DNA from: Paractinoplanes ovalisporus
GTDB taxonomy: Bacteria > Actinomycetota > Actinomycetes > Mycobacteriales > Micromonosporaceae
Assembly: GCF_016834655.1 (NCBI RefSeq)
Contig: NZ_JAENHP010000025.1
Span: 1 to 64,000, forward strand
Direction of reading: 5' to 3'
DNA: 64,000 nucleotides
The notes below the pieces were generated by a model, which worked only from the letters and a program-made list of their open reading frames with translations, was not told where the DNA came from and did no database searches. Shown piece by piece: positions 16,857 to 27,352 of this stretch. The number at the start of each line of letters is the position of its first letter. Position 1 is the stretch's first letter. The position numbers and the translations under genes are program-made.

Positions 16857-17360
16857 TTACCGACGGCGCGCGCCCGGCCCGGGCTTAGGCAACACTTCCC
16901 TCAGCTCGCCCACGGCATGGCCGTCGTCGCAGGTGACGACCGCGTGGACGGGCGCGCCGCAGTCGCGGTGCGCGAAGACCAGCGGCGGCCCGGCCGGGTC
17001 GGCCAGGTGGCGGTCACCCCACTCGGCCAGGGCGATCAGCACCGGGTAGAGGTCGAAGCCCTTGTCGGTCAGCCGGTACTCGCTGCGGGCCCGGGCGCCC
17101 GGCTCCTGGTAGGGCACGCGGTGCAGCACGCCGTGGTCGACCAGCGTGGCCAGCCGGTTGGTGAGCACCTGGCGCGGGATATGGGTGCGCACCCGCATGT
17201 CGTCGAAGCGCCGGATGCCCGCGAACACCTCGCGCAGCACCACGATCGTCCACTTCTCGCCGAGGATCTCCATGGCCCGGCCGATGGTGCAGGCCTCGAC
17301 CGACCACTGGAGCGCATCGGGCGCGGCGGGGGAACTCACGGGTCCGGCGGCGGAACTCAT
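16857..17360 (-). CDS. HxlR family winged-helix regulator
   Basis: A 167-residue regulator of the HxlR/MarR-like family. Core features are CTIGRAMEILGEKWTIVVLREVF (Cys close to the N-terminus of the domain, thiol-sensing in some members), RRFDDMRVRTHIPRQVLTNRL (recognition helix) and the wing SEYRLTDKGFDLYPVL. A C-terminal extension with HRDCGAPVHAVVTCDDGH follows and may be redox-active or metal-binding. ATG 17360 is used; an in-frame start at 17396 would overlap the divergent operator. It diverges from a thioesterase gene with 56 bp between them and precedes the MFS gene, which are likely targets. Confidence 0.85.
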   Translation of the reverse strand: MSSAAGPVSSPAAPDALQWSVEACTIGRAMEILGEKWTIVVLREVFAGIRRFDDMRVRTHIPRQVLTNRLATLVDHGVLHRVPYQEPGARARSEYRLTDKGFDLYPVLIALAEWGDRHLADPAGPPLVFAHRDCGAPVHAVVTCDDGHAVGELREVLPKPGPGARRR

Positions 17361-17374
17361 GTGAGAAAGGCTAG

Positions 17375-17385
17375 GTCCACTGGAC
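17375..17385. promoter_or_regulatory. Candidate operator in the HxlR/thioesterase divergent region
   Basis: GTCCA-C-TGGAC is a perfect 5-1-5 palindrome in the 56-bp region between divergent starts, a typical place for an autoregulatory HxlR site. Binding is inferred. Confidence 0.45.
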
Positions 17386-17416
17386 AGACCCAGCAAGCCG
17401 ATGCCAGGCTGAGTCC

Positions 17417-17932
17417 ATGACCCAGACTCAGCAGGCGGGCGCCCGGACCCGCACCTTCAGCTGGACCGATCCCACGCTGCACGCCTCGATGATCGGCCGC
17501 AGCACGGGCCTGGAGCTGCTGCGGGCCATGGCCGACGGCTCCCTGCCGGCGCCCCCGATCATGGACCTGATCGACCTGGCCGCGATGGAGGTGACCGAGG
17601 GCTCGGTGACCCTGCGGCTCGACCCCCAGGAGTTCCACTACAACCCGCTCGGCACCATGCACGGTGGCGTGATCTCCACGCTGCTCGACACGGCCGCCGC
17701 CTGTTCGGTGCACAGCACGCTGCCGGCCGGCGTGGGCTACACCAGCCTGGATCTGAACGTGAAGTTCCTGCGCCCGGTGACCCTCAAGTCGGGTCGCCTG
17801 GCCTGCACCGGCAGCGTCCTGCAGAGCGGCCGCCGCACGGCCCTGGCCGAGGCCCGCCTGGTCGACGGATCGGGCCGCCTGGTGGCTCAGGCCATGTCGA
17901 GCTGCATGCTGTTTCCGCTGAAAGAAGACTAG
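17417..17932 (+). CDS. PaaI-family hotdog-fold thioesterase
   Basis: A 171-residue acyl-CoA thioesterase-like protein. The hotdog signature is HYNPLGTMHGGVISTLLDTAA (about residues 74-94), with the conserved Gly-Gly and helix-capping Asp, followed by TSLDLNVKFLRPV and LAEARLVDGSGRLVAQA. An N-terminal extension of about 40 residues precedes the core. The ATG at 17417 opens the frame. Divergent from the HxlR regulator, it is probably controlled by it. Its stop overlaps by four bases the stop of the convergent desaturase gene. The acyl substrate is unknown. Confidence 0.87.
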   Translation: MTQTQQAGARTRTFSWTDPTLHASMIGRSTGLELLRAMADGSLPAPPIMDLIDLAAMEVTEGSVTLRLDPQEFHYNPLGTMHGGVISTLLDTAAACSVHSTLPAGVGYTSLDLNVKFLRPVTLKSGRLACTGSVLQSGRRTALAEARLVDGSGRLVAQAMSSCMLFPLKED

Positions 17933-18858
17933 GAACGGGCCAGCCGCTGGCGGCGGGCCTCCCGCTTCTCCTCGAACCGGGCGGCCTGCACCTCGAGCTC
18001 GTCCATGTGCGCGGCCAGCTCGTCGCGGGCCTTCTCACCGTCGCCCGAGAGGTCGGTGCGGGAGAGCACGTTCCACTGACGCAGCACCGGCTGCAGCACC
18101 TCGTCGCGGTGCTGGCGCAGGTCGTAGATGCCGGCCAGCGCGATCGACACCGCCTTGCGGCCGAAGCCCTCGATGTTCGCGCCCGGCATCTGGAACTTCG
18201 CCACCACGTCGGCCACTGCGCGCATCGCGTGGTCGGGGTCGAGGTCGAACGCCGCCGCCAGCAGGTTGCGGTAGAAGACCATGTGCAGGTTCTCGTCGGC
18301 CGCCACCCGGGCCAGCAACTGCTCGGCGATCGGGTCGCCGGTGGCCTTGCCCGTGTTGCGGTGCGAGATGCGGGTCGCGAGTTCCTGGAAGGCCACGTAC
18401 GCGATGGAGTGCAGGATCTCGTCCGGGTGGTCGTTGGAGTATCCGGACTGCATGTGGGTCATGCGGGCCCGCTCCAGCTCGACCGGGTCGACCGCCCGGG
18501 TCACGGTCAGATAGTCGCGCAGGGCGATGCCGTGGCGCCCCTCCTCGGCCGTCCAGCGGTGCACCCACGTGCCCCACGCCCCGTCCCGGCCGAACAGCGT
18601 CGCGATCTCGTGGTGGTACGAGGGCAGGTTGTCCTCGGTCAGCAGGTTGACGATCAGCGCCGTCCGGGCCACCTCGGGCAGCGGGGAGTCCGACGGCCGC
18701 CACGCCTCGCCGCCGAGGAGACCGTCGAACGTCCGGCCCTCGCTCCACGGCACGTACTCGTGCGGGAACCACTCCTTGGCCAGCGACAGGTGGCGGTCGA
18801 GGTTCGTCGCGACGACCGGCTCGAGTTCGAGGAGCAGGGCGGTCTGGTCCAGCGGCAT
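17929..18858 (-). CDS. Acyl-ACP desaturase, soluble diiron type
   Basis: A 309-residue ferritin-like desaturase of the plant stearoyl-ACP/mycobacterial DesA family, which introduces a double bond in acyl chains. Diiron ligands are visible: LLTEDNLPSYHHE (first Glu region), TAEEGRHGIALRDYL (ExxH), QELATRISHRN and ADENLHMVFYRN (second ExxH). The C-terminal 40 residues are charged and helical (DELEVQAARFEEKREARR). ATG 18858 is chosen over GTG 18867 because AGGGAG lies 8 nt before it. That ribosome site lies at the edge of a perfect 35-bp palindrome. It may affect membrane fluidity. Confidence 0.9.
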   Translation of the reverse strand: MPLDQTALLLELEPVVATNLDRHLSLAKEWFPHEYVPWSEGRTFDGLLGGEAWRPSDSPLPEVARTALIVNLLTEDNLPSYHHEIATLFGRDGAWGTWVHRWTAEEGRHGIALRDYLTVTRAVDPVELERARMTHMQSGYSNDHPDEILHSIAYVAFQELATRISHRNTGKATGDPIAEQLLARVAADENLHMVFYRNLLAAAFDLDPDHAMRAVADVVAKFQMPGANIEGFGRKAVSIALAGIYDLRQHRDEVLQPVLRQWNVLSRTDLSGDGEKARDELAAHMDELEVQAARFEEKREARRQRLARS

Positions 18859-18867
18859 GACGATCAC

Positions 18868-18902
18868 TCCCTACGGTGGCGTAACTTACGCCACCGTAGG
18901 GA
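18868..18902 (-). promoter_or_regulatory. Perfect 35-bp palindrome at the desaturase start
   Basis: Two 17-bp arms (TCCCTACGGTGGCGTAA and its reverse complement) surround a single base. It fills most of the gap between the hisS stop and the desaturase start. On the coding strand its end forms part of the ribosome binding site AGGGAG. It has the form of a TetR-type operator with an inner repeat GGTGGCGTAA...TTACGCCACC. As RNA it would be a very stable hairpin masking the start and might also end hisS transcription, though no U-tract follows. Confidence 0.75.
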
Positions 18903-18923
18903 AGACTACCGGCCGCGCCCGGG

Positions 18924-20231
18924 TCAGCCCGCGATCACGGGACGCAGGTCACCGGCCGGCGGTTCCCACGCGGCGGCGTCGGCCTCGACCTGATCGCCGG
19001 AGCGGATGTCCTTCACGGTGTCCGGCTCGCCCGGGAACCAGACGTACGGGATCCCGCGCCGGTCCGCGTACTGGATCTGCTTGCCGAACTTGGCCGCCGT
19101 CGGCGCGACCTCGGTCGGGATGCCGCGCTTGCGCAGGGCCCCGGCAATCCGGTCGCAGGCCGGACGCTGCTCCTCGTTGGGCAGCGCGACCAGCACGCAG
19201 GTCGGCACCGAACGGGAGATGTTGAGCGCGTTCTGCCCGAACAGCACGCCGAGCATGCGGGACACGCCGATCGAGTAACCGACGCCCGGGAACCGTTCGT
19301 TGCCACTGGTGGCCAGGTTGTCGTACCGGCCGCCGGAGCCGACCGAACCGAACCGCTCGTAGCCCTCGAGCAGCGTCTCGTAGACCGTGCCGGTGTAGTA
19401 GTCGAGGCCGCGGGCGATCTTCAGCTCGGCCGTGACCAGGCCCGGCGCGTGCTCGCGGGCCGTCTCGACCACCCGCAGCAGCTCGCCCAGGCCCTCGTCG
19501 AGCAGCGGGTCCTCGACGCCGAGCTTGCGGACGGCGTCCACGAAGGAGCCGTCCTCGGCCGAGATCGCGGCCAGTTCGAGGCAGGCGTCGGCCTGGGCCC
19601 GGGTCGCACCGACCGTCTCGATCAGCACCTCGGCCACCCGGGCCGGGCCGATCTTGTCGAGCTTGTCGACCGTACGCAGCACCTGAGCGGTGTCTTCCAG
19701 GCCGAGCCCGCGGTAGAAGCCCTCGCAGACCTTGCGGTTGTTGACCTGGATCCGCACCCGCGGGACCGGCAGGCCGCCCAGCGCGTCGCCGATCACCAGC
19801 GGCATCTCGCAGTCGTAGTGGAACGGCAGCTCACCACGGTTGACGACGTCGATGTCGGCCTGCAGGAACTCGCGGTAGCGGCCCTCCTGCGGGCGCTCGC
19901 CACGCCACACCTTCTGGATCTGGTAGCGCCGGAACGGGAACTGCAGTTTGCCCGCGTTCTCACCCACGAACCGCGCGAACGGCACGGTCAGGTCGAAGTG
20001 CAGACCCAGCTGATCGTCGTCCTTCGCATTGTCGTCGGCCTGCAGGCGACGAAGGACATAGACCTCCTTGGAGGTCTCACCCTTCATCAGCAACGTGTCG
20101 AGCGGCTCGACCGAGCGCGTCTCGAGGGGGGCGTAGCCGTACAGCTCGAACGTGGTGCGAATACGCTCGATCACCCGCTGCTCGATCATGCGCTGCGGCG
20201 GCATCCATTCGGGAAAGCCGGAAATGGGCAT
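18924..20231 (-). CDS. hisS: Histidyl-tRNA synthetase
   Basis: A 435-residue class II synthetase charging tRNA-His. It has motif 1 near RTTFELYGYAPLETRSVEPL, motif 2 RYQIQKVWRGERPQEGRYREF, the histidine-specific stretch ARGLDYYTGTVYE, and motif 3 GVGYSIGVSRML. The C-terminal anticodon-binding domain begins around PTCVLVALPNEE. ATG 20231 is used because AGGAG stands 9 nt upstream; an in-frame TTG two codons earlier is too close. Its position beside the MBL hydrolase and cyclophilins is conserved in actinobacteria. Confidence 0.97.
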   Translation of the reverse strand: MPISGFPEWMPPQRMIEQRVIERIRTTFELYGYAPLETRSVEPLDTLLMKGETSKEVYVLRRLQADDNAKDDDQLGLHFDLTVPFARFVGENAGKLQFPFRRYQIQKVWRGERPQEGRYREFLQADIDVVNRGELPFHYDCEMPLVIGDALGGLPVPRVRIQVNNRKVCEGFYRGLGLEDTAQVLRTVDKLDKIGPARVAEVLIETVGATRAQADACLELAAISAEDGSFVDAVRKLGVEDPLLDEGLGELLRVVETAREHAPGLVTAELKIARGLDYYTGTVYETLLEGYERFGSVGSGGRYDNLATSGNERFPGVGYSIGVSRMLGVLFGQNALNISRSVPTCVLVALPNEEQRPACDRIAGALRKRGIPTEVAPTAAKFGKQIQYADRRGIPYVWFPGEPDTVKDIRSGDQVEADAAAWEPPAGDLRPVIAG

Positions 20232-20255
20232 GCTCAAAGTCTCCTAGGAAAAAGG

Positions 20256-20954
20256 TCAGAGTCCGCGGCCGGGCGCGGCGATCAGTTCCCGCAGGTACGG
20301 GTTCTGCGCGCGCTCGCGGCCGATGGTGGTGGCCGGTCCGTGGCCGGGCAGGACGACGGTGTCGTCGGCCAGCGGCAGGATCTTGTCCCGCAGGCTGGTC
20401 AGCATCGTCTCGGTGCTGCCGCCCGGCAGGTCGGTGCGTCCGATCGAGCCGGCGAAGAGCACGTCACCGGAGAGGCAGACCTGGTCCGCGTCCCACGTGG
20501 ACGTCGTGCCGGGCAGGCGGAACAGCACCGACCCGCCGGTATGGCCGGGCGCATGGTCGACCGTCACCTCGAGACCGGCCAGCGTCAGCGTGGCGCCGTC
20601 GGTCAGCTCGGCCACGTCGTCGGGCTCCGAGTAGGGCAGGCGGCCGCCGAACAGCTGCGTGAGGTCCATGCTCAGGCCCTTGGCCGGGTCGGCCAGCATC
20701 TCGCGGTCGGCCGGATGCACGTACGCCGTGATGCCGCGCGCGCCGCAGACCGGGGCGACCGAGAACGTGTGGTCGAGGTGGCCGTGGGTGAGCAGCACCG
20801 CGGCCGGGAAGAGACGGTGCTCGGCGAGCAGCTCGTCGAGCTGGTCGAGCACGCCGATGCCGGGATCGACGATCAGGCACTGCTCGCCCGGGCCGGCGGC
20901 GACCACATAACAATTGGTGCCGAAGGCTTGAGCCTCCACGCCGGTGACGAGCAC
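20256..20954 (-). CDS. MBL-fold metallo-hydrolase (glyoxalase II-like)
   Basis: A 232-residue metallo-beta-lactamase-fold hydrolase. Metal ligands are THGHLDHTFS (HxHxDH, about residues 56-62), APGHTGGSV (His), CLSGDVLF (Asp) and VLPGHGPAT (His). The family resembles hydroxyacylglutathione hydrolase, but actinobacteria lack glutathione. The substrate may be another thioester such as a mycothiol conjugate; that is inference. The start is GTG at 20954 behind GAAAGGG. It is 18 bp upstream of hisS and probably in one transcript with it. Confidence 0.88.
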   Translation of the reverse strand: MLVTGVEAQAFGTNCYVVAAGPGEQCLIVDPGIGVLDQLDELLAEHRLFPAAVLLTHGHLDHTFSVAPVCGARGITAYVHPADREMLADPAKGLSMDLTQLFGGRLPYSEPDDVAELTDGATLTLAGLEVTVDHAPGHTGGSVLFRLPGTTSTWDADQVCLSGDVLFAGSIGRTDLPGGSTETMLTSLRDKILPLADDTVVLPGHGPATTIGRERAQNPYLRELIAAPGRGL

Positions 20955-21106
20955 AACGGGCCCTTTCTCGAAATCAAAAGGCGCTCACAGAAAAACCGGA
21001 GCGAATCGTAACGAGCCTAGCCCGGCATGCGCACACCACTTTCTCAGGAGGTACCCGTACACTCTTGCGGGCGTGTGACACAGGTCGTACGAGAGGAAAG
21101 CGTTCG

Positions 21107-21970
21107 GTGGCATCCAGCAGGGACCGGCAGCGCAAGCTGGCGCGGGCAAAGCTCGATCGGCAGATGGTGCGACGGGCCGCCAAGGAGCGTCGCAGGCGGC
21201 GAGTGCTGGCCGGCGTCGGTTCCGGCGTGGCGGTGCTGCTCATCGTCGCCGGCGTGGCGTGGATCGGCGGGGCGTTCGACTCCGACGACACGACGACCGA
21301 CGCCGCCGACCAGGACGTCTGTCTCTGGACCCCGCAGAACGCGAGCACCAACTCGAACCTCAAGGACGTGGGCACGCCCCCGACCAAGGACATCCCGACG
21401 CTGGGCACGCAGACGATGACGATCACCACCAACCAGGGTGACCCCATCACCGTCGGCCTCGACAGTGAGCTCGCGCCGTGCGGCACGGCCGACATCACCT
21501 ACCTGGCGAGCAAGAAGTTCTACGACAACACGGACTGCCACGAGATCACGACGTACGGGGCTCTGCGCTGCGGCGACCCGAGCGGCACCGGTCTCGGCGG
21601 CCCGACCTACAGCATCTACAACGAGAACGTGCCGACCGTGCCCGACCCGAGTGCGTCGCCCGCCGCGGACGCGAGCGCGAAGACGCCGCTCTACCCGAAG
21701 GGCACCGTGGCGCTGATCGGCGACCCGCCCGGCACCAACGGCAGCCAGTTCCTGATCTTCTTCAAGGACTACAGTCCGCCGACCCCCGAGTTCTCGATCG
21801 TCGGCAAGGTGGCCGGCAGCCTCACGACGCTCGAGAAGATCGGCAAGATCCCCACGTCGAACAACGACGCGGACGAGAAGGTCCGGCCGACGCAGAAGAT
21901 CACGATCAAGACCCTGACCGTCGGCGACGCTCCAGCGTCCGCAGCCCCGTCGGCGAGCACCCAGTCCTAG
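21107..21970 (+). CDS. Membrane-anchored cyclophilin-type protein, probably catalytically weakened
   Basis: A 287-residue type II membrane protein: a basic cytoplasmic N-terminus (RDRQRKLARAKLDRQ), one TM helix (about residues 33-52), then an extracytoplasmic cyclophilin domain. GTG 21107 is chosen because GAGAGGAAAG precedes it. Compared with the adjacent paralogue, the stretch holding the catalytic Arg reads DCHEITTYGALRCGD instead of KCHRMVNQATFKVLQCGD, so the Arg is replaced by Glu. GSQFLIFFKD is retained. An insertion PSASPAADASAK is also present. It may be a binding rather than isomerase protein. Divergent from the MBL gene; co-oriented with the second cyclophilin 39 bp away. Confidence 0.88.
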   Translation: MASSRDRQRKLARAKLDRQMVRRAAKERRRRRVLAGVGSGVAVLLIVAGVAWIGGAFDSDDTTTDAADQDVCLWTPQNASTNSNLKDVGTPPTKDIPTLGTQTMTITTNQGDPITVGLDSELAPCGTADITYLASKKFYDNTDCHEITTYGALRCGDPSGTGLGGPTYSIYNENVPTVPDPSASPAADASAKTPLYPKGTVALIGDPPGTNGSQFLIFFKDYSPPTPEFSIVGKVAGSLTTLEKIGKIPTSNNDADEKVRPTQKITIKTLTVGDAPASAAPSASTQS

Positions 21971-22009
21971 AGAAATCCCCCAGGCCGACATATCAGCAGG
22001 AGGAACACC

Positions 22010-22855
22010 GTGTCGTCGATCAAGGACCGGCAGCGCGCGGCGGCGCGGGCCCGGCTCGAGAAGGAGATGGCCGAGCGCTCGGCGGCCGCTCGTAAGCGCC
22101 GGCAGAAGCAGGCCATCATCGGCTCGGCGATCGCCGTCGTGCTCATCGCCGGCGCCGCGGTCTGGATCGCGACCGCGGTCGGCGGTGACGACAATTCCGA
22201 CACCCCCGCGGCCGGCGGCAGCGGGGCGCCGGTCCCGGCCGGTCAGGTTGCCTGCACGTGGACCCCGGACCAGAGCGGCGGCAAGGTGAAGGACGTCGGC
22301 ACCCCGGCGGCCACCGCTCCGAACACCGGCACGGCCGTGATGACGCTCAACACCAACCTGGGCGAGGTCAAGGCCACCCTCGACAAGTCGAAGGTGCCGT
22401 GCACGGCGGCCAGCTTCGAGTTCCTGGCGAGCAAGAAGTTCTGGGACAACACGAAGTGCCACCGGATGGTCAACCAGGCCACCTTCAAGGTGCTGCAGTG
22501 CGGTGACCCGTTCGCCACCGGCAAGGGCTACCGCGACACCGACGGCCAGGGCGGCCCGAGCTACACCATGGCCGAGGAGAACCTCCCGACCGACACCAAC
22601 AACCCGTACCCGGCCGGGTCGATCGCCATGGCCAACACCGGCCAGCCCGGCAGCACCGGCAGCCAGTTCTTCATCTGCTCGGAGGACACCAAACTGCCGG
22701 CCAACTACACGCTGCTCGGCAAGATCACGACCGGCCTGGACATCATCCAGGGCGTCGTCAAGGCCGGCGACGACAAGGCCTTCGAGCCCAACCCCGGCGG
22801 CGGCCACCCCAAGAAGGAGTTCGACATCAAGACGCTGACGGTCGCCGCGTCCTGA
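22010..22855 (+). CDS. Membrane-anchored cyclophilin-type peptidyl-prolyl isomerase
   Basis: A 281-residue paralogue of the preceding gene with the same design: basic start, TM helix (about 35-55), external cyclophilin domain. The catalytic region is intact (FWDNTKCHRMVNQATFKVLQCGDP, GSTGSQFFICSEDTKLPANYTLLGKITTGLD). Cyclophilins speed cis-trans isomerisation of X-Pro bonds, here presumably in secreted proteins. The GTG at 22010 follows AGGAGGAACACC, an optimal ribosome site. Together with the upstream copy it is a tandem duplication. An intrinsic terminator follows. Most actinobacteria have one or two such genes beside relA. Confidence 0.92.
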   Translation: MSSIKDRQRAAARARLEKEMAERSAAARKRRQKQAIIGSAIAVVLIAGAAVWIATAVGGDDNSDTPAAGGSGAPVPAGQVACTWTPDQSGGKVKDVGTPAATAPNTGTAVMTLNTNLGEVKATLDKSKVPCTAASFEFLASKKFWDNTKCHRMVNQATFKVLQCGDPFATGKGYRDTDGQGGPSYTMAEENLPTDTNNPYPAGSIAMANTGQPGSTGSQFFICSEDTKLPANYTLLGKITTGLDIIQGVVKAGDDKAFEPNPGGGHPKKEFDIKTLTVAAS

Positions 22856-22872
22856 TCCTTCCGTACGGCTGA

Positions 22873-22907
22873 AACGGCCGCCCTCCTCAGGAGGGGCGGC
22901 CGTTTTT
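22873..22907 (+). terminator. Intrinsic terminator after the cyclophilin pair
   Basis: The stem AACGGCCGCCC/GGGCGGCCGTT is extended by an imperfect inner TCCT/AGGA pairing, followed by TTTTT. It separates the plus-strand cyclophilins from the convergent relA gene. Confidence 0.9.
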
Positions 22908-22918
22908 GTCGTTCTGCG

Positions 22919-25426
<2,508 letters not shown>

Positions 25427-25515
25427 CTGGTTAGGAACGTCATCCTACCCGCAGACTCTTCCCCGATGGCCCGGCCGAACCTCCGAAAGAGCGGCGCCGC
25501 CCGGGCAAAGAGTCA

Positions 25516-26079
25516 TCAAACGGTCAACAGCGCGTGGACCGTTCGCGGGTGCAACCGCTCGCGGCCCTTCAGAAACGCCAGTTCCATCAGCACCGTGAAG
25601 CCCACGACCGCGCCGCCGCCGCGCTCGACGAGTTCGAGAGCGGCCCCGGCCGTGCCGCCGGTGGCGAGCACGTCGTCGACCACCAGAACCCGCTGACCGG
25701 CGATGAACGCGTCCTCGTGCACCTCGAGGGTGGCCTCGCCGTATTCGAGCTCGTACGAGGCCGACAGGGCCTGCCGCGGCAGCTTGCCCGCCTTGCGCAC
25801 CGGCACCACACCCACCCCGGCGGCGTACGCGATGGCGGCCGCCACGACGAAACCGCGCGCCTCGACGCCGGCCACCACGTCGAACGAATCGGGGCCGTAG
25901 TGGGCGACGATCCCGTCGACCACCTCGCGGAACGCCCGGCCGTCGGCGAACAGCGGCATCAGGTCCTTGAAGACGATGCCCGGCTTGGGAAAGTCGGGCA
26001 CGTCGATCGTGCCGCCGGCGACAACCGCGGCAAGGTCACGACCGCTGTCGCCGATCGCACGGGGGATCTCATCAGTCAC
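25516..26079 (-). CDS. apt: Adenine phosphoribosyltransferase
   Basis: A 187-residue purine salvage enzyme: adenine plus PRPP to AMP. The N-terminal motif is DFPKPGIVFKDLMPLF, the substrate-binding loop GVEARGFVVAAAIAYAAG, and the PRPP-binding motif VLVVDDVLATGGTA. The GTG at 26079 begins the frame. Position between secF and relA is the usual actinobacterial order. A strong hairpin separates it from secF, so it may have its own promoter inside the short gap. Confidence 0.96.
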   Translation of the reverse strand: MTDEIPRAIGDSGRDLAAVVAGGTIDVPDFPKPGIVFKDLMPLFADGRAFREVVDGIVAHYGPDSFDVVAGVEARGFVVAAAIAYAAGVGVVPVRKAGKLPRQALSASYELEYGEATLEVHEDAFIAGQRVLVVDDVLATGGTAGAALELVERGGGAVVGFTVLMELAFLKGRERLHPRTVHALLTV

Positions 26080-26094
26080 GGGCCACAGCCTAAC

Positions 26095-26133
26095 GACAGC
26101 GGGGGCGGCCGCATCCCGGCCGCCCCCGCTGTC
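26095..26133. terminator. Perfect 16-bp hairpin between secF and apt
   Basis: GACAGCGGGGGCGGCC and its exact complement GGCCGCCCCCGCTGTC enclose a 7-nt loop, 9 bp after the secF stop on the minus strand. No U-tract follows, so it may slow or end transcription, or protect a 3' end. Confidence 0.6.
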
Positions 26134-26142
26134 ATGTGGAAC

Positions 26143-27351
26143 CTAACGTCGCTTGTTGCCCCCGCTGGGCCGGTTGCCGGCGCCGCCGGGCCGCCCACCG
26201 CGGTTGGTGTTGCGCTTGGCCGTGGGCCGGCTGCCCGGGCGCGGGGCGGCCGACGCCAGCGCCGGGGCCTCCTCGTCCGAGTCGGTGGCGTTGGCGTTGC
26301 GCCCGGCACGCTCGGCGCGCGGGGCCACATCGCCCGAGCGGACCGCGGCCCGCCGGGCCAGCACCCGCGCCGTGTGCGCCTTGATCTTGGGCTCGCGGTC
26401 CTTGAGCGCGGTCAGCACCGGCGCCGCGAACATGATCGAGAAGAGCACGCCCAGGCCCATGCCGACGAACAGCACCAGGCCGAGGTCCTTCAACGTGCCC
26501 GCACCGAGCAGGCCGGCGCCGATGAAGAGCAGACCGCCGACCGGCAGCAGCGCCACCAGACCGGTGTTGATCGAGCGCATCAGGGTCTGGTTGACGGCCA
26601 GGTTCGCGGCCTCGCTGTAGGTGCGGGTGCTGCCCGCCGTGATGCCGCGGGTGTTCTCCTGAACCTTGTCGAACACCACCACCACGTCGTACAGCGAATA
26701 ACCCAGAATCGTCAGGAAGCCGATCACCGTCGACGGGGTGACCTCGAACCCGACCAGCGAGTAGATGCCGGCCGTGACGATCAGGTCGAGCAGCAGCGAC
26801 GAGATCGCCGCGACGGCCATCCGCCACTCGAACCGGACGACCAGATAGACCATCACCAGCACCAGGAAGATGACCAGGCCGAGCATGGCCTGCCGGGTCA
26901 CCTGGCCACCCCAGGCGGCCGACACCTGGTCGTCGCTGATCGCTTCGGACGGCACGCCCAGATCCTCGACCAGGGCCGCCTTGGCCTGCTCGGCCTGCTG
27001 CGCGGTCATCGCCGAGGCGCGGACCGTGAACCGGGACTCGCCGCTGCCCAGGCCGGAGACCTCCTGGGCGGCGCCGATCTCGGCCCCCGGGTCGACCGAC
27101 TGGATCGCCCGCTCGACCGCCTCGGACGCCTCGGCCTGGGTCAGCGTGCGATCGTCCCCGACCTTGGCCGGCACGCTGAACGACGTGCCACCGGCGAACT
27201 CGATGCCGAGGTGGAACTGGTTGATCGCGAAGCTGCCGATCGACAGCAGCACCAGCGCCGCCGCGACGATGAACCAGATCTTGCGCTTACCGATGATGTT
27301 GACGTTCGCCTCACCCGCGTACAAGCGGGCGGCAAGACCTTCGCGGGCCAT
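26143..27351 (-). CDS. secF: Protein translocase subunit SecF
   Basis: A 402-residue SecF that with SecD uses the proton gradient to help Sec export. Six TM segments are present: the first after KRKIWFIVAAALVLLSIGSFA, a periplasmic loop with GIEFAGGTSF, and a cluster of five ending near GVLFSIMFAAPVL. Family signatures are VVRFEWRMAVAAISSLLLD and GYSLYDVVVVFDKVQENTRG. A basic Arg/Gly/Asn-rich cytoplasmic tail of about 70 residues (RPGSRPTAKRNTNRGGRPGG) is longer than in E. coli. ATG 27351 is used because GGAGG lies 6-8 nt upstream. The start abuts the secD stop. Confidence 0.96.
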   Translation of the reverse strand: MAREGLAARLYAGEANVNIIGKRKIWFIVAAALVLLSIGSFAINQFHLGIEFAGGTSFSVPAKVGDDRTLTQAEASEAVERAIQSVDPGAEIGAAQEVSGLGSGESRFTVRASAMTAQQAEQAKAALVEDLGVPSEAISDDQVSAAWGGQVTRQAMLGLVIFLVLVMVYLVVRFEWRMAVAAISSLLLDLIVTAGIYSLVGFEVTPSTVIGFLTILGYSLYDVVVVFDKVQENTRGITAGSTRTYSEAANLAVNQTLMRSINTGLVALLPVGGLLFIGAGLLGAGTLKDLGLVLFVGMGLGVLFSIMFAAPVLTALKDREPKIKAHTARVLARRAAVRSGDVAPRAERAGRNANATDSDEEAPALASAAPRPGSRPTAKRNTNRGGRPGGAGNRPSGGNKRR

Positions 27352-27352
27352 G

